Part shown: positions 35,580 to 44,458 of the stretch, piece after piece
Numbering within the stretch: the first letter of the stretch is position 1
How the letters are laid out: each line of letters starts with the position of its first letter
Assembly (NCBI RefSeq): GCF_001399455.2
Contig: NZ_LLEI02000053.1
Coordinates: forward strand, 104,141-168,140
DNA: 64,000 nucleotides
Reading direction: 5' to 3'
Origin: Vibrio bivalvicida
Lineage (GTDB): Bacteria > Pseudomonadota > Gammaproteobacteria > Enterobacterales > Vibrionaceae
Translations under genes and position numbers: made by a program
Notes under the pieces: model-generated
What the model was told of the DNA's origin: nothing
The model's database searches: none
The model's input: the letters and a program-made list of their open reading frames with translations, nothing else

Positions 35580-36077
35580 ATGGCAGACGAAGAACTCGAA
35601 ACGGAAGCGCCCAAAGGTAAAAGTAAGTTACTTATCATCATTATTGCGGTGGTTGTTTTACTTGCCGGTGGTGGTGGTGCTGCATTCTTCTTGATGGGCT
35701 CAGATGAGCCAGCGGCAGGGCAAGAAGCGGCGCAGCAAGAAATGGTCGCTCCGACTGATCCGGTGGCTTACGTGAATATCCCGCAACCTTTCTTATTTAA
35801 TGTCACTGGTGACAAGAAAGACCGTCTGGTACAGATCAAAGTGCAGTTGATGGTACGTGGTAGCGATAATGAAAACCTTGCTCGTTATCACTCACCACTT
35901 ATAGAAAGCTCACTATTGAGTACTTTTGCGTCTGCTACTGTAGACCAATTGAGAACGGTAAATGGTCGTGTCGAATTGCGAGATAAGGCTACCGATGACA
36001 TTAAAGCCAGTTTGAATCGCGCAGTAGGGCAGCCAGTAATTGAACGGGTGCTATTTACTGACTTTGTAATGCAGTAG
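35580..36077 (+). CDS. fliL: Flagellar basal-body protein FliL
   Basis: A 165-residue single-pass protein with its membrane helix at about 17-38 (LLIIIIAVVVLLAGGGGAAFF) and a periplasmic FliL domain that surrounds the stator units. Typical segments are YVNIPQPFLFNV and IKVQLMVRG. It is 35 nt after fliK and 7 nt before fliM. Confidence 0.94.
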   Translation: MADEELETEAPKGKSKLLIIIIAVVVLLAGGGGAAFFLMGSDEPAAGQEAAQQEMVAPTDPVAYVNIPQPFLFNVTGDKKDRLVQIKVQLMVRGSDNENLARYHSPLIESSLLSTFASATVDQLRTVNGRVELRDKATDDIKASLNRAVGQPVIERVLFTDFVMQ

Positions 36078-36084
36078 GTGACGA

Positions 36085-37134
36085 GTGACTGATCTATTAA
36101 GCCAAGATGAGATTGATGCTCTCTTACACGGTGTAGATGATGTTGATGAGGCAGAAGAGGAACAAGTAGCCTCCGATGCCAGTGCGGTTGAGTTCGACTT
36201 TTCATCACAAGACCGCATTGTCCGTGGTCGAATGCCAACGTTGGAGTTGATTAATGAGCGTTTCGCGCGTCATATGCGCATTAGCTTGTTTAATATGTTG
36301 CGTAAAACTGCAGAAGTCTCCATCAACGGCGTGCAGATGATGAAGTTTGGCGAATACCAAAATACTCTGTACGTACCAACCAGTTTAAACATGGTACGCT
36401 TTAGACCGTTAAAAGGTACGGCCTTGATTACCATGGAAGCACGTTTGGTGTTTATCTTGGTAGAGAACTTTTTTGGTGGTGATGGCCGTTTCCATGCGCG
36501 AATTGAAGGTCGTGAGTTCACGCCTACTGAGCGCCGAATTGTTCAGTTACTACTTAAAATTGTATTTGAAGATTACAAAGAAGCTTGGTCACCAGTGATG
36601 GGGGTTGAGTTTGAATACCTAGACTCGGAAGTTAACCCGAGCATGGCGAACATTGTCAGTCCGACAGAGGTTATCGTGGTCAGTTCATTCCACATCGAAG
36701 TGGATGGCGGTGGCGGTGACTTCCATGTTGTGATGCCGTACTCAATGGTTGAGCCGATTCGTGAGCTATTAGATGCAGGTGTTCAGTCAGACAAGATGGA
36801 AACTGACGTTCGTTGGAGTACTGCGCTACGTGAAGAAATTATGGATGTGCCAGTTAACTTCCGAGTTGATTTGCTAGAACAAGATATTTCACTGCGGGAT
36901 CTCATGGAGCTTCAACCTGGCGACATTATACCCGTAGAAATGCCAGAGCACGCTGTGATGTTTGTTGAAGAATTGCCTACTTATCGCGTAAAAATGGGGC
37001 GTTCAAGCGACAAATTAGCGGTTCAGGTCTCAGAAGAAATTAAACGACCAGATGTGGTTAAAACGGATATCGCCTTCTTAGGTAAAGACGTCATCTCTGA
37101 ATTAGAAGAAGATGAAGGCGAAATCGAAGATTAA
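36085..37134 (+). CDS. fliM: Flagellar switch protein FliM
   Basis: A 349-residue C-ring protein. The N-terminal CheY-P binding peptide is LLSQDEIDALLHG; the middle domain includes ISLFNMLRKTAEVSI and the C-terminal SpoA domain follows. The start is GTG at 36085. Confidence 0.97.
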   Translation: MTDLLSQDEIDALLHGVDDVDEAEEEQVASDASAVEFDFSSQDRIVRGRMPTLELINERFARHMRISLFNMLRKTAEVSINGVQMMKFGEYQNTLYVPTSLNMVRFRPLKGTALITMEARLVFILVENFFGGDGRFHARIEGREFTPTERRIVQLLLKIVFEDYKEAWSPVMGVEFEYLDSEVNPSMANIVSPTEVIVVSSFHIEVDGGGGDFHVVMPYSMVEPIRELLDAGVQSDKMETDVRWSTALREEIMDVPVNFRVDLLEQDISLRDLMELQPGDIIPVEMPEHAVMFVEELPTYRVKMGRSSDKLAVQVSEEIKRPDVVKTDIAFLGKDVISELEEDEGEIED

Positions 37135-37154
37135 GAATAATATAGGTAACAAGT

Positions 37155-37565
37155 ATGGAACCGAGTGACGACCAAAAACTGGCGGACGAATGGGCTGCGG
37201 CGTTAGGTGAAGATCCAGATGCACCTGAGGTAGACGTTGATGAAGTGATGAATGCCCAACTCGACGAGCTACAAGACACTTCGTCACCCATTTCAGAAGA
37301 TGAACGTCGTAAGTTAGACACGATTTTAGATATTCCAGTGACGATCTCGATGGAGGTTGGCCGTTCGCAGATCAGTATTCGTAATTTGCTTCAGCTTAAC
37401 CAAGGTTCAGTTGTGGAACTAGAGCGCTTGGCGGGCGAGTCATTAGACGTGCTGGTGAATGGTACTTTGATTGCTCACGGTGAAGTAGTGGTGGTCAACG
37501 ATAAGTTTGGTATTCGTCTCACCGATGTGATCAGTCAAACTGAGCGAATTAAGAAACTTCGATAG
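37155..37565 (+). CDS. fliN: Flagellar switch protein FliN
   Basis: A 136-residue C-ring protein with a SpoA domain in the C-terminal half (about 55-132: ILDIPVTISMEVGRSQISIRNL and LVNGTLIAHGEVVVVNDKFGIRL). The acidic N-terminal extension is common in this group. Confidence 0.96.
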   Translation: MEPSDDQKLADEWAAALGEDPDAPEVDVDEVMNAQLDELQDTSSPISEDERRKLDTILDIPVTISMEVGRSQISIRNLLQLNQGSVVELERLAGESLDVLVNGTLIAHGEVVVVNDKFGIRLTDVISQTERIKKLR

Positions 37566-37578
37566 TGTAAGGATTAGT

Positions 37579-37989
37579 ATGTCTTTTAAAGTTAAGGAGT
37601 ACTTACTTTACTCACTTATACTACTTTCTCCTTCGGCAATGGCTACCGTTTCCACACCAGGTAGCCAGCTTGATTGGGCGACCACCTTTGGGTCGCTCTT
37701 ATTCGTTATAGTCTTTATTTTATTTTTGGCTTGGCTACTTAAACGCATGAGAGTGCCAGCATTGGTCAATCAGAAAGGCTTAAACATAGTGCGTCAGCTT
37801 GCCGTAGGTCATAAGGAACGAATTGTGATTGTACAGGCGGGAGAGGAACAATTTTTAGTTGGTGTTACCGCACAATCGATCCAATTAATCTCGAAACTGG
37901 AGAAACCTTTGTCTCAGGAGGAGATGGCTGCGAGTCCGTTTTCAAATCAATTGACTCAGCTATTAAAGAAGAATGATAAAAGCCAATAA
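37579..37989 (+). CDS. fliO: Flagellar export protein FliO
   Basis: A 136-residue membrane protein that helps assemble the FliP ring. Signal-like residues 7-23 and a membrane helix (about 36-55) precede a short cytoplasmic domain with RQLAVGHKERIVIVQAGEEQFLVGVT, the conserved FliO core. It overlaps fliP by 17 nt. Confidence 0.9.
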   Translation: MSFKVKEYLLYSLILLSPSAMATVSTPGSQLDWATTFGSLLFVIVFILFLAWLLKRMRVPALVNQKGLNIVRQLAVGHKERIVIVQAGEEQFLVGVTAQSIQLISKLEKPLSQEEMAASPFSNQLTQLLKKNDKSQ

Positions 37990-38845
37990 CCTAACTTCGA
38001 TTGTTTTAGCGTTTGTCCTAACGTTCTTTTCTGCACTATCGTTAGCGCAGCAGGAACTCGATACGTCTATTCCTGCTAATGCTGCGGTGTCAGATTCAGT
38101 GACAGTAAGCGCTATGGAGAAAGAGCAGGGCGCCTCAAAGTCAACAGCGTCAGGGAGCGTTACCGGCGGTGGAGGTATTCCGGCTTTCACCATGACTGCA
38201 AACCCTGACGGTAGTGAAGACTACTCCATAAACCTGCAAATCCTTGCTTTGATGACCATGCTAGGCTTTTTACCTGCCATGGTTATTTTAATGACCTCAT
38301 TTACTCGAATCGTGGTTGTGATGTCTATACTTAGACAGGCGATGGGCTTGCAACAAACGCCGTCAAATCAAGTTATTATTGGTATTGCTATCTTTTTGAC
38401 CTTCTTCATCATGTCGCCAGTTTTAAACAAAATTAACGATGAGTCGATTCAGCCTTACATCAATGAGCAAATTTCAGCTCGTGAGGCGTTTGATTTGGCC
38501 CAGGTGCCGATGAAAGACTTTATGCTCAAGCAAACTCGGGTCAAAGACTTAGAAACTTTCGTTAATATTTCTGGCTCGACCGCAACCGCCCCAGAAGATG
38601 TTTCAATGGCGGTTCTGATTCCAGCCTTTATCACTTCGGAGCTAAAGACTGCTTTCCAGATTGGTTTTATGCTGTTCTTACCTTTCTTGATTATCGATTT
38701 GGTGGTGGCATCGGTCCTAATGGCGATGGGTATGATGATGCTTTCTCCGATGATCGTATCATTACCATTTAAACTGATGCTGTTTGTATTGGTAGATGGG
38801 TGGAACCTGATTTTATCGACCTTAGCCGGCAGTTTCGCCTTGTGA
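37973..38845 (+). CDS. fliP: Flagellar export gate protein FliP
   Basis: A 290-residue core of the export gate (FliP5-FliQ4-FliR1). It has a cleavable signal peptide (1-24), a polar linker (about 25-75) longer than in enterics, and family motifs LGFLPAMVILMTSFTRI, LRQAMGLQQTPSNQV and QIGFMLFLPFLIIDLVV. Confidence 0.95.
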   Translation: MIKANNLTSIVLAFVLTFFSALSLAQQELDTSIPANAAVSDSVTVSAMEKEQGASKSTASGSVTGGGGIPAFTMTANPDGSEDYSINLQILALMTMLGFLPAMVILMTSFTRIVVVMSILRQAMGLQQTPSNQVIIGIAIFLTFFIMSPVLNKINDESIQPYINEQISAREAFDLAQVPMKDFMLKQTRVKDLETFVNISGSTATAPEDVSMAVLIPAFITSELKTAFQIGFMLFLPFLIIDLVVASVLMAMGMMMLSPMIVSLPFKLMLFVLVDGWNLILSTLAGSFAL

Positions 38846-38858
38846 CGGGAGAAAGACT

Positions 38859-39128
38859 ATGACTCCTGAAATGTTCGTTGAGTTGTTCCGTGAAGCGTTA
38901 TGGATGGTACTCATTATGGTCTGTGCGATCATTATACCTAGCCTAATGATCGGTCTAGTGGTTGCTATTTTCCAAGCCGCGACCTCTATTAACGAACAAA
39001 CCTTAAGCTTTCTACCTCGTTTGATTGTTACATTGCTTGCTTTGATGTTATTCGCCCACTGGATGACACAGATGCTAATGGAGTTTTTCTTTAGCATGAT
39101 CGAGCGGCTTCCTCAGGTGCTCTACTAG
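38859..39128 (+). CDS. fliQ: Flagellar export gate protein FliQ
   Basis: An 89-residue protein with two membrane helices (about 15-38 and 53-74). The motif FQAATSINEQTLSFLPR between them is the FliQ signature. Confidence 0.94.
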   Translation: MTPEMFVELFREALWMVLIMVCAIIIPSLMIGLVVAIFQAATSINEQTLSFLPRLIVTLLALMLFAHWMTQMLMEFFFSMIERLPQVLY

Positions 39129-39136
39129 GTATTGCT

Positions 39137-39919
39137 ATGGAGTACCCAACGAGCGTAGTACTGGATTGGATTGCCAACTATTTTTGGCCTTACACCCGAA
39201 TCGCTGCGATGCTGATGGTCATGTCGGTGACCGGGGCTCGGTTTGTCTTTACTCGCGTCCGCCTATATCTGGGCTTGGCGATTACCTTTGCTGTTATGCC
39301 CGCGATCCCTGCAGTACCCGAAAGCATTGAGTTGCTCTCTTTTGCTGGTTTTATGACTCTTCTAGAGCAGATCATTATCGGTGTTGCTATGGGGACAGTA
39401 ACGCAGTTTATGATCCAAACGTTCGTAATTTTAGGCCAGATCCTAGGTATGCAATCAAGCTTGGGTTTTGCTTCTATGGTTGATCCAGCGAACGGACAAA
39501 ACACGCCGTTACTAGGTCAGTTATTTATGTTTTTAGCGACGTTGTTTTTTTTGGCGACAGATGGCCATTTAAAGATGATTATGTTGGTGGTGATGAGCTT
39601 TAAGTCACTGCCTATTGGTTCGGGATCGTTGACTACAGTGGACTTCAGAGAGTTAGCTTTGTGGCTCGGCATAATGTTTAAAGTCGCATTGAGCATGTCG
39701 TTGTCAGGCATTATTGCGCTGCTGACGATCAATTTGTCATTTGGCGTTATGACCCGTGCAGCTCCGCAGCTGAACATTTTCTCTTTGGGTTTTGCCTTTG
39801 CATTGATGGTCGGTTTGCTGCTTTGTTGGTACATTATCGCCGGGCTGTACAACCACTATGAGATATTCTGGATACAGGGTGAACAACAAGTTTGCTCGTT
39901 TATCAGGCTGAACTGCTAG
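39137..39919 (+). CDS. fliR: Flagellar export gate protein FliR
   Basis: A 260-residue membrane protein completing the export gate. Hydrophobic helices cover most of the length; signature parts are LGMQSSLGFASMVDPANGQNTP and the C-terminal GEQQVCSFIRLNC. The stop codon TAG (39917-39919) is part of the CTAG flanking a 203-bp inserted element, yet the coding region is full length, so FliR is intact. Confidence 0.95.
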   Translation: MEYPTSVVLDWIANYFWPYTRIAAMLMVMSVTGARFVFTRVRLYLGLAITFAVMPAIPAVPESIELLSFAGFMTLLEQIIIGVAMGTVTQFMIQTFVILGQILGMQSSLGFASMVDPANGQNTPLLGQLFMFLATLFFLATDGHLKMIMLVVMSFKSLPIGSGSLTTVDFRELALWLGIMFKVALSMSLSGIIALLTINLSFGVMTRAAPQLNIFSLGFAFALMVGLLLCWYIIAGLYNHYEIFWIQGEQQVCSFIRLNC

Positions 39920-40122
39920 GGTCTGTTGACCTTTTGAGCCGATAACGCAGCAGAAGGGAGCCACAAACGCCGCCCTAAGGGTTCGGCTAAAAGCGTTTTA
40001 CTCTTTGTTGAGAGGAGTTTTGCTTAGAATGACTAGGCGGCAAACAACTAGCCGTCCGCCACTCGCCGCGATTAAAACGCTTTTATCTCGAACAAAATTT
40101 AACCGCAAAAGGTCAACAGACC
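39920..40122. mobile_element. 203-bp MITE-like element between fliR and flhB
   Basis: The ends are a perfect 17-bp inverted repeat, GGTCTGTTGACCTTTTG (39920-39936), with its complement at 40106-40122. CTAG directly flanks both sides (39916-39919 and 40123-40126), which fits a 4-bp target duplication of an IS5-family transposase. The interior holds no credible gene and has palindromic AAAAGCGTTTT-like segments. Excising the element and one CTAG leaves fliR stop, GGAGG and the flhB ATG in the compact arrangement expected for these genes. Transposase family is inferred from the ends. Confidence 0.8.
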
Positions 40123-40134
40123 CTAGGAGGCTGA

Positions 40135-41265
40135 ATGGCAGAGTCAGACGGTCAAGAACGCACAGAAGACGCCACGCCCAGACGCTTGCAACAGGCCCGT
40201 GAAAAAGGGCAGGTTGCAAGGTCAAAAGAGTTAGCTTCGGTTTCTGTACTAGTTGTCGGTTCGGTCGCCTTAATGTGGTTTGGTGAAGGGCTCGCTCGCG
40301 CATTATTTTCTGCGATGGGCAGAATGTTCACCCTCTCGCGTGAAGAAATTTTCGATCAGGTCAAATTGTTTGACATTGCCTTGGGCTCTTTAAGCAGCTT
40401 GTTGCTACCTTTGCTACTAATTCTAATTACCTTATTTATTGCAGCCCTGATCGGTGCGGCAGGAGTTGGTGGAATTAGCTTCTCGGCGGAAGCGGCAATG
40501 CCGAAATGGTCAAAGATGAACCCGCTCAGTGGTCTAAAGCGTATGGTGGGACTGCAAAGTTGGGTCGAGCTAATTAAATCAATTCTTAAAGTAGCGCTAG
40601 TTTCAGGTATGGCGTTTTATCTGATCAGCGCAGCCAAAGAGGATCTGTTCCAACTGAGCATGGACGTTTATCCGCAGAACATCTTCCATGCACTGGATAT
40701 CTTACTCAATTTTGTTTTGTTGATCAGTTGCACTTTATTGATCGTGGTAGCGATCGATATTCCTTTCCAAATCTGGCAACACGCTAACCAACTTAAAATG
40801 ACTAAGCAAGAGGTTAAAGACGAGTACAAAGAGACGGAAGGTAAGCCTGAAGTTAAAGGGCGTATCCGAATGCTACAACGTGAAGCAGCCCAGCGACGTA
40901 TGATGTCTGAAGTCCCTCAAGCTGATGTTATCATCACCAACCCCGAGCATTTCTCTGTTGCATTGCGCTATAAACAAGATACCGATCGTGCGCCAATAGT
41001 GGTGGCAAAAGGGACAGACCATATGGCACTCAAGATTCGTGAAATCGCCCGCGAGCACGACATTTACGTTGTCCCAGCGCCGCCGTTAGCACGTGCTTTG
41101 TACCACTCGACAGAGCTAGAACAAGAGATCCCCGACGGCTTATTTACCGCCGTAGCTCAAATACTGGCATACGTATTCCAGCTGAAACAGTTCCGTAAAC
41201 GGGGAGGTCAAAGGCCGAATCTTAAAGCGTCAGAGCTTCCAATCCCTCCAGAGTATAGGAAGTAG
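40135..41265 (+). CDS. flhB: Flagellar export switch protein FlhB
   Basis: A 376-residue export-gate protein that changes substrate specificity when its cytoplasmic domain autocleaves. It has four membrane helices (about 33-55, 88-112, 145-166, 190-210) and a cytoplasmic domain with the cleavage tetrapeptide as N269-P270-E271-H272 instead of the usual NPTH. AGGAGG (40125-40130) precedes ATG, and its first bases belong to the right CTAG of the inserted element. flhA is not in the window, as in other vibrios where it lies elsewhere. Confidence 0.95.
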   Translation: MAESDGQERTEDATPRRLQQAREKGQVARSKELASVSVLVVGSVALMWFGEGLARALFSAMGRMFTLSREEIFDQVKLFDIALGSLSSLLLPLLLILITLFIAALIGAAGVGGISFSAEAAMPKWSKMNPLSGLKRMVGLQSWVELIKSILKVALVSGMAFYLISAAKEDLFQLSMDVYPQNIFHALDILLNFVLLISCTLLIVVAIDIPFQIWQHANQLKMTKQEVKDEYKETEGKPEVKGRIRMLQREAAQRRMMSEVPQADVIITNPEHFSVALRYKQDTDRAPIVVAKGTDHMALKIREIAREHDIYVVPAPPLARALYHSTELEQEIPDGLFTAVAQILAYVFQLKQFRKRGGQRPNLKASELPIPPEYRK

Positions 41266-41279
41266 CGCTAGGGCGGAAC

Positions 41280-41344
41280 GGACTACGTCCTATGGAATGC
41301 TTCGCTTGTGGAAAACGGGAGCAGGCTTCGCCCTGCTGGAAAAC
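41280..41344. repeat. Short hairpin repeats downstream of flhB
   Basis: Small hairpins follow flhB: GGAC-TAC-GTCC (41280-41290) and AGCAGG-cttcgc-CCTGCT (41320-41337). GCTTCGC (41299, 41325) and GGAAAAC (41310, 41338) each occur twice with a period of 26-28 nt. This looks like a degenerate intergenic repeat family; copy number in the genome is not known from this window. Confidence 0.5.
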
Positions 41345-41382
41345 TAGACTTAATTCAATCAACGCGAGTTACCCAGTTCTGT

Positions 41383-41486
41383 GTCATTCCATAGAGTGTC
41401 GAAGGAGCGAGTAGGGAATCTCATAGCTTGGTGCACTCACTTGAAGAGATCCCCCAACTCGTTCGTACCTCACTCTTGAGGATGAC
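41383..41486. repeat. Long imperfect palindrome downstream of flhB
   Basis: About 40 nt from GTCATTCC at 41383 recur, inverted and diverged, in the arm ending GGATGAC at 41486; both arms hold GAGTG, CGAG or CGAACGAG and a GGGAATC/GGGGATC core. A folded RNA would form one long hairpin. It resembles a dispersed intergenic palindromic unit. Confidence 0.55.
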
Positions 41487-41501
41487 AAGTTAACTTGTTG
41501 G

Positions 41502-41532
41502 AATAAAAGGGCTGACACTAAGCGTCAGCCCT
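41502..41532 (-). terminator. Terminator after smrB
   Basis: Stem AGGGCTGAC / GTCAGCCCT with a 7-nt loop; the T-rich tail lies on the minus strand, so it acts for smrB. Confidence 0.8.
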
Positions 41533-41559
41533 CGAAAACTTCTCCAGCTCTCCAGCCTT

Positions 41560-42090
41560 CTACTTCTCAGGTATCGAAAGCAGAACCAATAGCGCGCCAT
41601 CACCACCAAATTCTAATGGAGCTTGGTGAAAAGCCATAACGTCAGGGTGCTGAGCAAGCCATAATGGGGCCTTTTGCTTAAGAATATGTTTACCAATTCC
41701 GTGCTGGACACAGGCACATGAGATTTCATTCTTAATGCAATAAGCGATCATCGCACCAAGTTCGCGCTTTGCTTCTTGCTGAGTCATACCGTGCATATCC
41801 AAAAACACATCTGGTACATACACGCCACGACGCAGGCGTTTTACTTCGTACTGGGAAACATCATCACGCGCATAGCGGGTTGGGCCATCTTCATTGAGAA
41901 GCGGAACAAACTCATCTGAGAAGTAAAACTCTGTATCGCTTGCTTCACGGGCTGTTCGAGTAATTTCTTTTTGCTTAGTATTTTTTTTTGGCTGCTGGAC
42001 TATGGTATCCTGTGACAACTTTTTTACGCCTTGTACTGCATCCCTAAAAAGGGCGAAGTCGTCATCTGTATCGGTGTCTTTTTTGCTCAT
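41560..42090 (-). CDS. smrB: Endonuclease SmrB (ribosome rescue)
   Basis: A 176-residue Smr-domain nuclease. In E. coli SmrB cleaves mRNA at collided ribosomes so that tmRNA can rescue them. The Smr domain (about 90-175) shows FLDMHGMTQQEAKREL and CVQHGIGKHILK. The frame continues upstream to 42150, but MSKKDTDTDDDFALFRDAV at 42090 is the family start. It is divergent from prmB, an arrangement also seen in enterics. Confidence 0.92.
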   Translation of the reverse strand: MSKKDTDTDDDFALFRDAVQGVKKLSQDTIVQQPKKNTKQKEITRTAREASDTEFYFSDEFVPLLNEDGPTRYARDDVSQYEVKRLRRGVYVPDVFLDMHGMTQQEAKRELGAMIAYCIKNEISCACVQHGIGKHILKQKAPLWLAQHPDVMAFHQAPLEFGGDGALLVLLSIPEK

Positions 42091-42152
42091 GGGACTAATT
42101 AGTAAATATATAAATGCAATTAGCAGTATTGTAGCGCTTTTCGGAGGCAATT

Positions 42153-43085
42153 TTGGATAAGATTTTTGTAGAAGAAGCGGTTTCAGAACTTCACACGCTT
42201 CAAGATATGATTCGTTGGACTGTCAGTCGTTTCAACGCTGCGAACCTTTTTTACGGTCATGGCACTGATAACGCTTGGGATGAAGCGGTACAGCTGATTC
42301 TACCAACACTGTACTTGCCAATTGATGTGCCTCCGCATGTGTTGAATTCTCGTCTTACAACTAGCGAGCGCATGCGTATTGTTGAGCGTGTAGTGAAGCG
42401 TATTAACGAGCGCACTCCAACGGCTTACCTAACCAACCGCGCTTGGTTCTGCGGGCTAGAGTTCTTTGTTGATGAGCGTGTATTAGTGCCACGCTCGCCG
42501 ATTGGTGAGATGATTCAAGCTGAGTTCCAGCCTTGGTTAGTTGAAGAACCAACACGCATTATGGATCTTTGTACCGGCAGCGGTTGTATTGCTATTGCTT
42601 GTGCGCACGCTTTCCCTGAAGCGGAAGTGGATGCCATTGATATCTCAACGGATGCTTTGCAAGTTGCTGAGCAGAACGTGCAAGATCATGGTATGGAGCA
42701 ACAAGTTTTCCCAATCCGTTCTGACCTATTCCGTGATCTGCCAAAAGAGAAGTACAACCTAATTGTGTCTAACCCACCTTATGTGGATGAAGAAGACATG
42801 AATAGCCTACCAGATGAGTTCACTCATGAGCCAGAGCTAGGGTTAGCAGCAGGTACAGATGGTCTGAAACTAGTGCGTCGCATTTTAGCCAACGCCCCTG
42901 ATTACCTGACAGACAACGGTATTCTTATCTGTGAGGTAGGCAACTCTATGGTTCATATGATGGAGCAATACCCACACATTCCATTTACTTGGATTGAGTT
43001 CGAAAACGGTGGTCACGGTGTGTTTATGCTCACACGTGAACAGATGTTAGAACACGCAGCAGAGTTTTCTATCTACAAAGACTAG
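42153..43085 (+). CDS. prmB: Ribosomal protein uL3 glutamine methyltransferase
   Basis: SAM-dependent N5-glutamine methyltransferase that modifies uL3. The 310 residues have the SAM motif DLCTGSGCIAIA and catalytic NPPYV. TTG is the start codon, with GGAGG 5 nt upstream; no in-frame ATG fits the family N-terminus. A terminator follows at 43109, then aroC. Confidence 0.95.
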   Translation: MDKIFVEEAVSELHTLQDMIRWTVSRFNAANLFYGHGTDNAWDEAVQLILPTLYLPIDVPPHVLNSRLTTSERMRIVERVVKRINERTPTAYLTNRAWFCGLEFFVDERVLVPRSPIGEMIQAEFQPWLVEEPTRIMDLCTGSGCIAIACAHAFPEAEVDAIDISTDALQVAEQNVQDHGMEQQVFPIRSDLFRDLPKEKYNLIVSNPPYVDEEDMNSLPDEFTHEPELGLAAGTDGLKLVRRILANAPDYLTDNGILICEVGNSMVHMMEQYPHIPFTWIEFENGGHGVFMLTREQMLEHAAEFSIYKD

Positions 43086-43108
43086 TTGTTCTATTTGATG
43101 ATTTTAAC

Positions 43109-43142
43109 AAAACGCCAAGCAGATTATGCTTGGCGTTTTTTA
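43109..43142 (+). terminator. Terminator after prmB
   Basis: Stem AACGCCAAGC / GCTTGGCGTT, 7-nt loop, T6. Confidence 0.9.
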
Positions 43143-43268
43143 TTGCGGGTTAAAAAGCGAAATAGATCCTTTTTAGGGGTTTACATCAAACCGTAATAAA
43201 GCGACTATGAATTTACGAAGAATTGAAGTGTAAAGCCCAATTTACGGGCACATAGGATTGAGGAAGTA

Positions 43269-44354
43269 ATGGCAGGAAACAGTATCGGACAACATTTCCG
43301 AGTCACCACATTCGGAGAAAGTCACGGTATCGCACTAGGATGTATCGTCGACGGATGCCCTCCGGGTTTAGAAATCACTGAAGCGGATATTCAAGTTGAT
43401 TTGGATCGCCGTCGCCCAGGCACTTCTCGTTATACCACTCAACGCCGCGAACCGGATGAAGTAAAGATTCTATCTGGTGTATTTGAAGGTAAAACAACGG
43501 GTACTTCAATTGGTCTGTTGATTGAAAATACCGATCAACGCTCGAAAGACTATTCGGAAATTAAAGACAAATTCCGTCCGGGCCACGCGGATTACACTTA
43601 CCATCAAAAGTATGGGGTGCGTGATTATCGCGGTGGTGGTCGTTCTTCTGCACGTGAAACGGCAATGCGTGTTGCTGCAGGGTCAATTGCTAAAAAATAC
43701 CTTCAGCAAGAATTTGGTGTTGAAATTCGTGCTTATCTTTCTCAAATGGGTGATGTTTCAATTGAGAAAGTGGATTGGGACGAGATTGAAAACAATGCAT
43801 TCTTCTGCCCAGATGCTGATAAGGTAGACGCATTTGATCAACTTATTCGTGATCTGAAAAAGCAAGGTGACTCTATTGGTGCCAAGCTGCAAGTGGTTGC
43901 GACCAATGTTCCAGTAGGTCTTGGTGAGCCAGTATTTGACCGTTTAGATGCAGACATTGCCCATGCACTAATGAGCATCAACGCGGTGAAAGGTGTTGAG
44001 ATTGGTGACGGCTTCGAAGTTGTGAACCAGAAAGGTAGCCAACACAGAGATGAGCTAACTCCAGACGGTTTTGCCAGCAACCACGCTGGTGGCATCTTAG
44101 GCGGTATTTCTACGGGTCAAGATATCGTGGCGAATATTGCGCTAAAGCCGACTTCAAGTATTACTGTGCCAGGTGAAACCATCACTAAACAGGGTGAGCC
44201 AACGCAACTGATCACTAAAGGTCGTCATGACCCATGTGTGGGTATTCGCGCAGTACCTATTGCTGAAGCCATGTTAGCGATTGTGGTATTGGATCATTTG
44301 CTTCGTCATCGCGGTCAAAATCAAGGTGTGATGACAGAAACACCAAAGATTTAA
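43269..44354 (+). CDS. aroC: Chorismate synthase
   Basis: FMN-dependent enzyme for the last common step of aromatic biosynthesis (EPSP to chorismate). The 361 residues contain the three family signatures: GESHGIALGCIVDGCPPG, the RPGHADYTY...RDYRGGGRSSARET block, and RHDPCVGIRAVPIAEAM. It is a single gene between terminators. Confidence 0.98.
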   Translation: MAGNSIGQHFRVTTFGESHGIALGCIVDGCPPGLEITEADIQVDLDRRRPGTSRYTTQRREPDEVKILSGVFEGKTTGTSIGLLIENTDQRSKDYSEIKDKFRPGHADYTYHQKYGVRDYRGGGRSSARETAMRVAAGSIAKKYLQQEFGVEIRAYLSQMGDVSIEKVDWDEIENNAFFCPDADKVDAFDQLIRDLKKQGDSIGAKLQVVATNVPVGLGEPVFDRLDADIAHALMSINAVKGVEIGDGFEVVNQKGSQHRDELTPDGFASNHAGGILGGISTGQDIVANIALKPTSSITVPGETITKQGEPTQLITKGRHDPCVGIRAVPIAEAMLAIVVLDHLLRHRGQNQGVMTETPKI

Positions 44355-44370
44355 TCAACCAAAGATTTGA

Positions 44371-44398
44371 AAACGGCCTCCATTTATGGAGGCCGTTT
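44371..44398 (+). terminator. Terminator after aroC
   Basis: Perfect 12-bp stem AAACGGCCTCCA / TGGAGGCCGTTT with loop TTTA. The 3' U tract is short. Confidence 0.8.
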
Positions 44399-44458
44399 AG
44401 TATGTGTGTCAATAAATATGAAGGCCATCTATTGGTTGGCTAAATGCTAAAGTTTCAT

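Noticed and set aside
39998..40303. Frames across the inserted element between fliR and flhB
   Set aside because: They run into flhB in other frames, have no ribosome-binding site and no transposase motif; the 203-bp element is too short to encode one.
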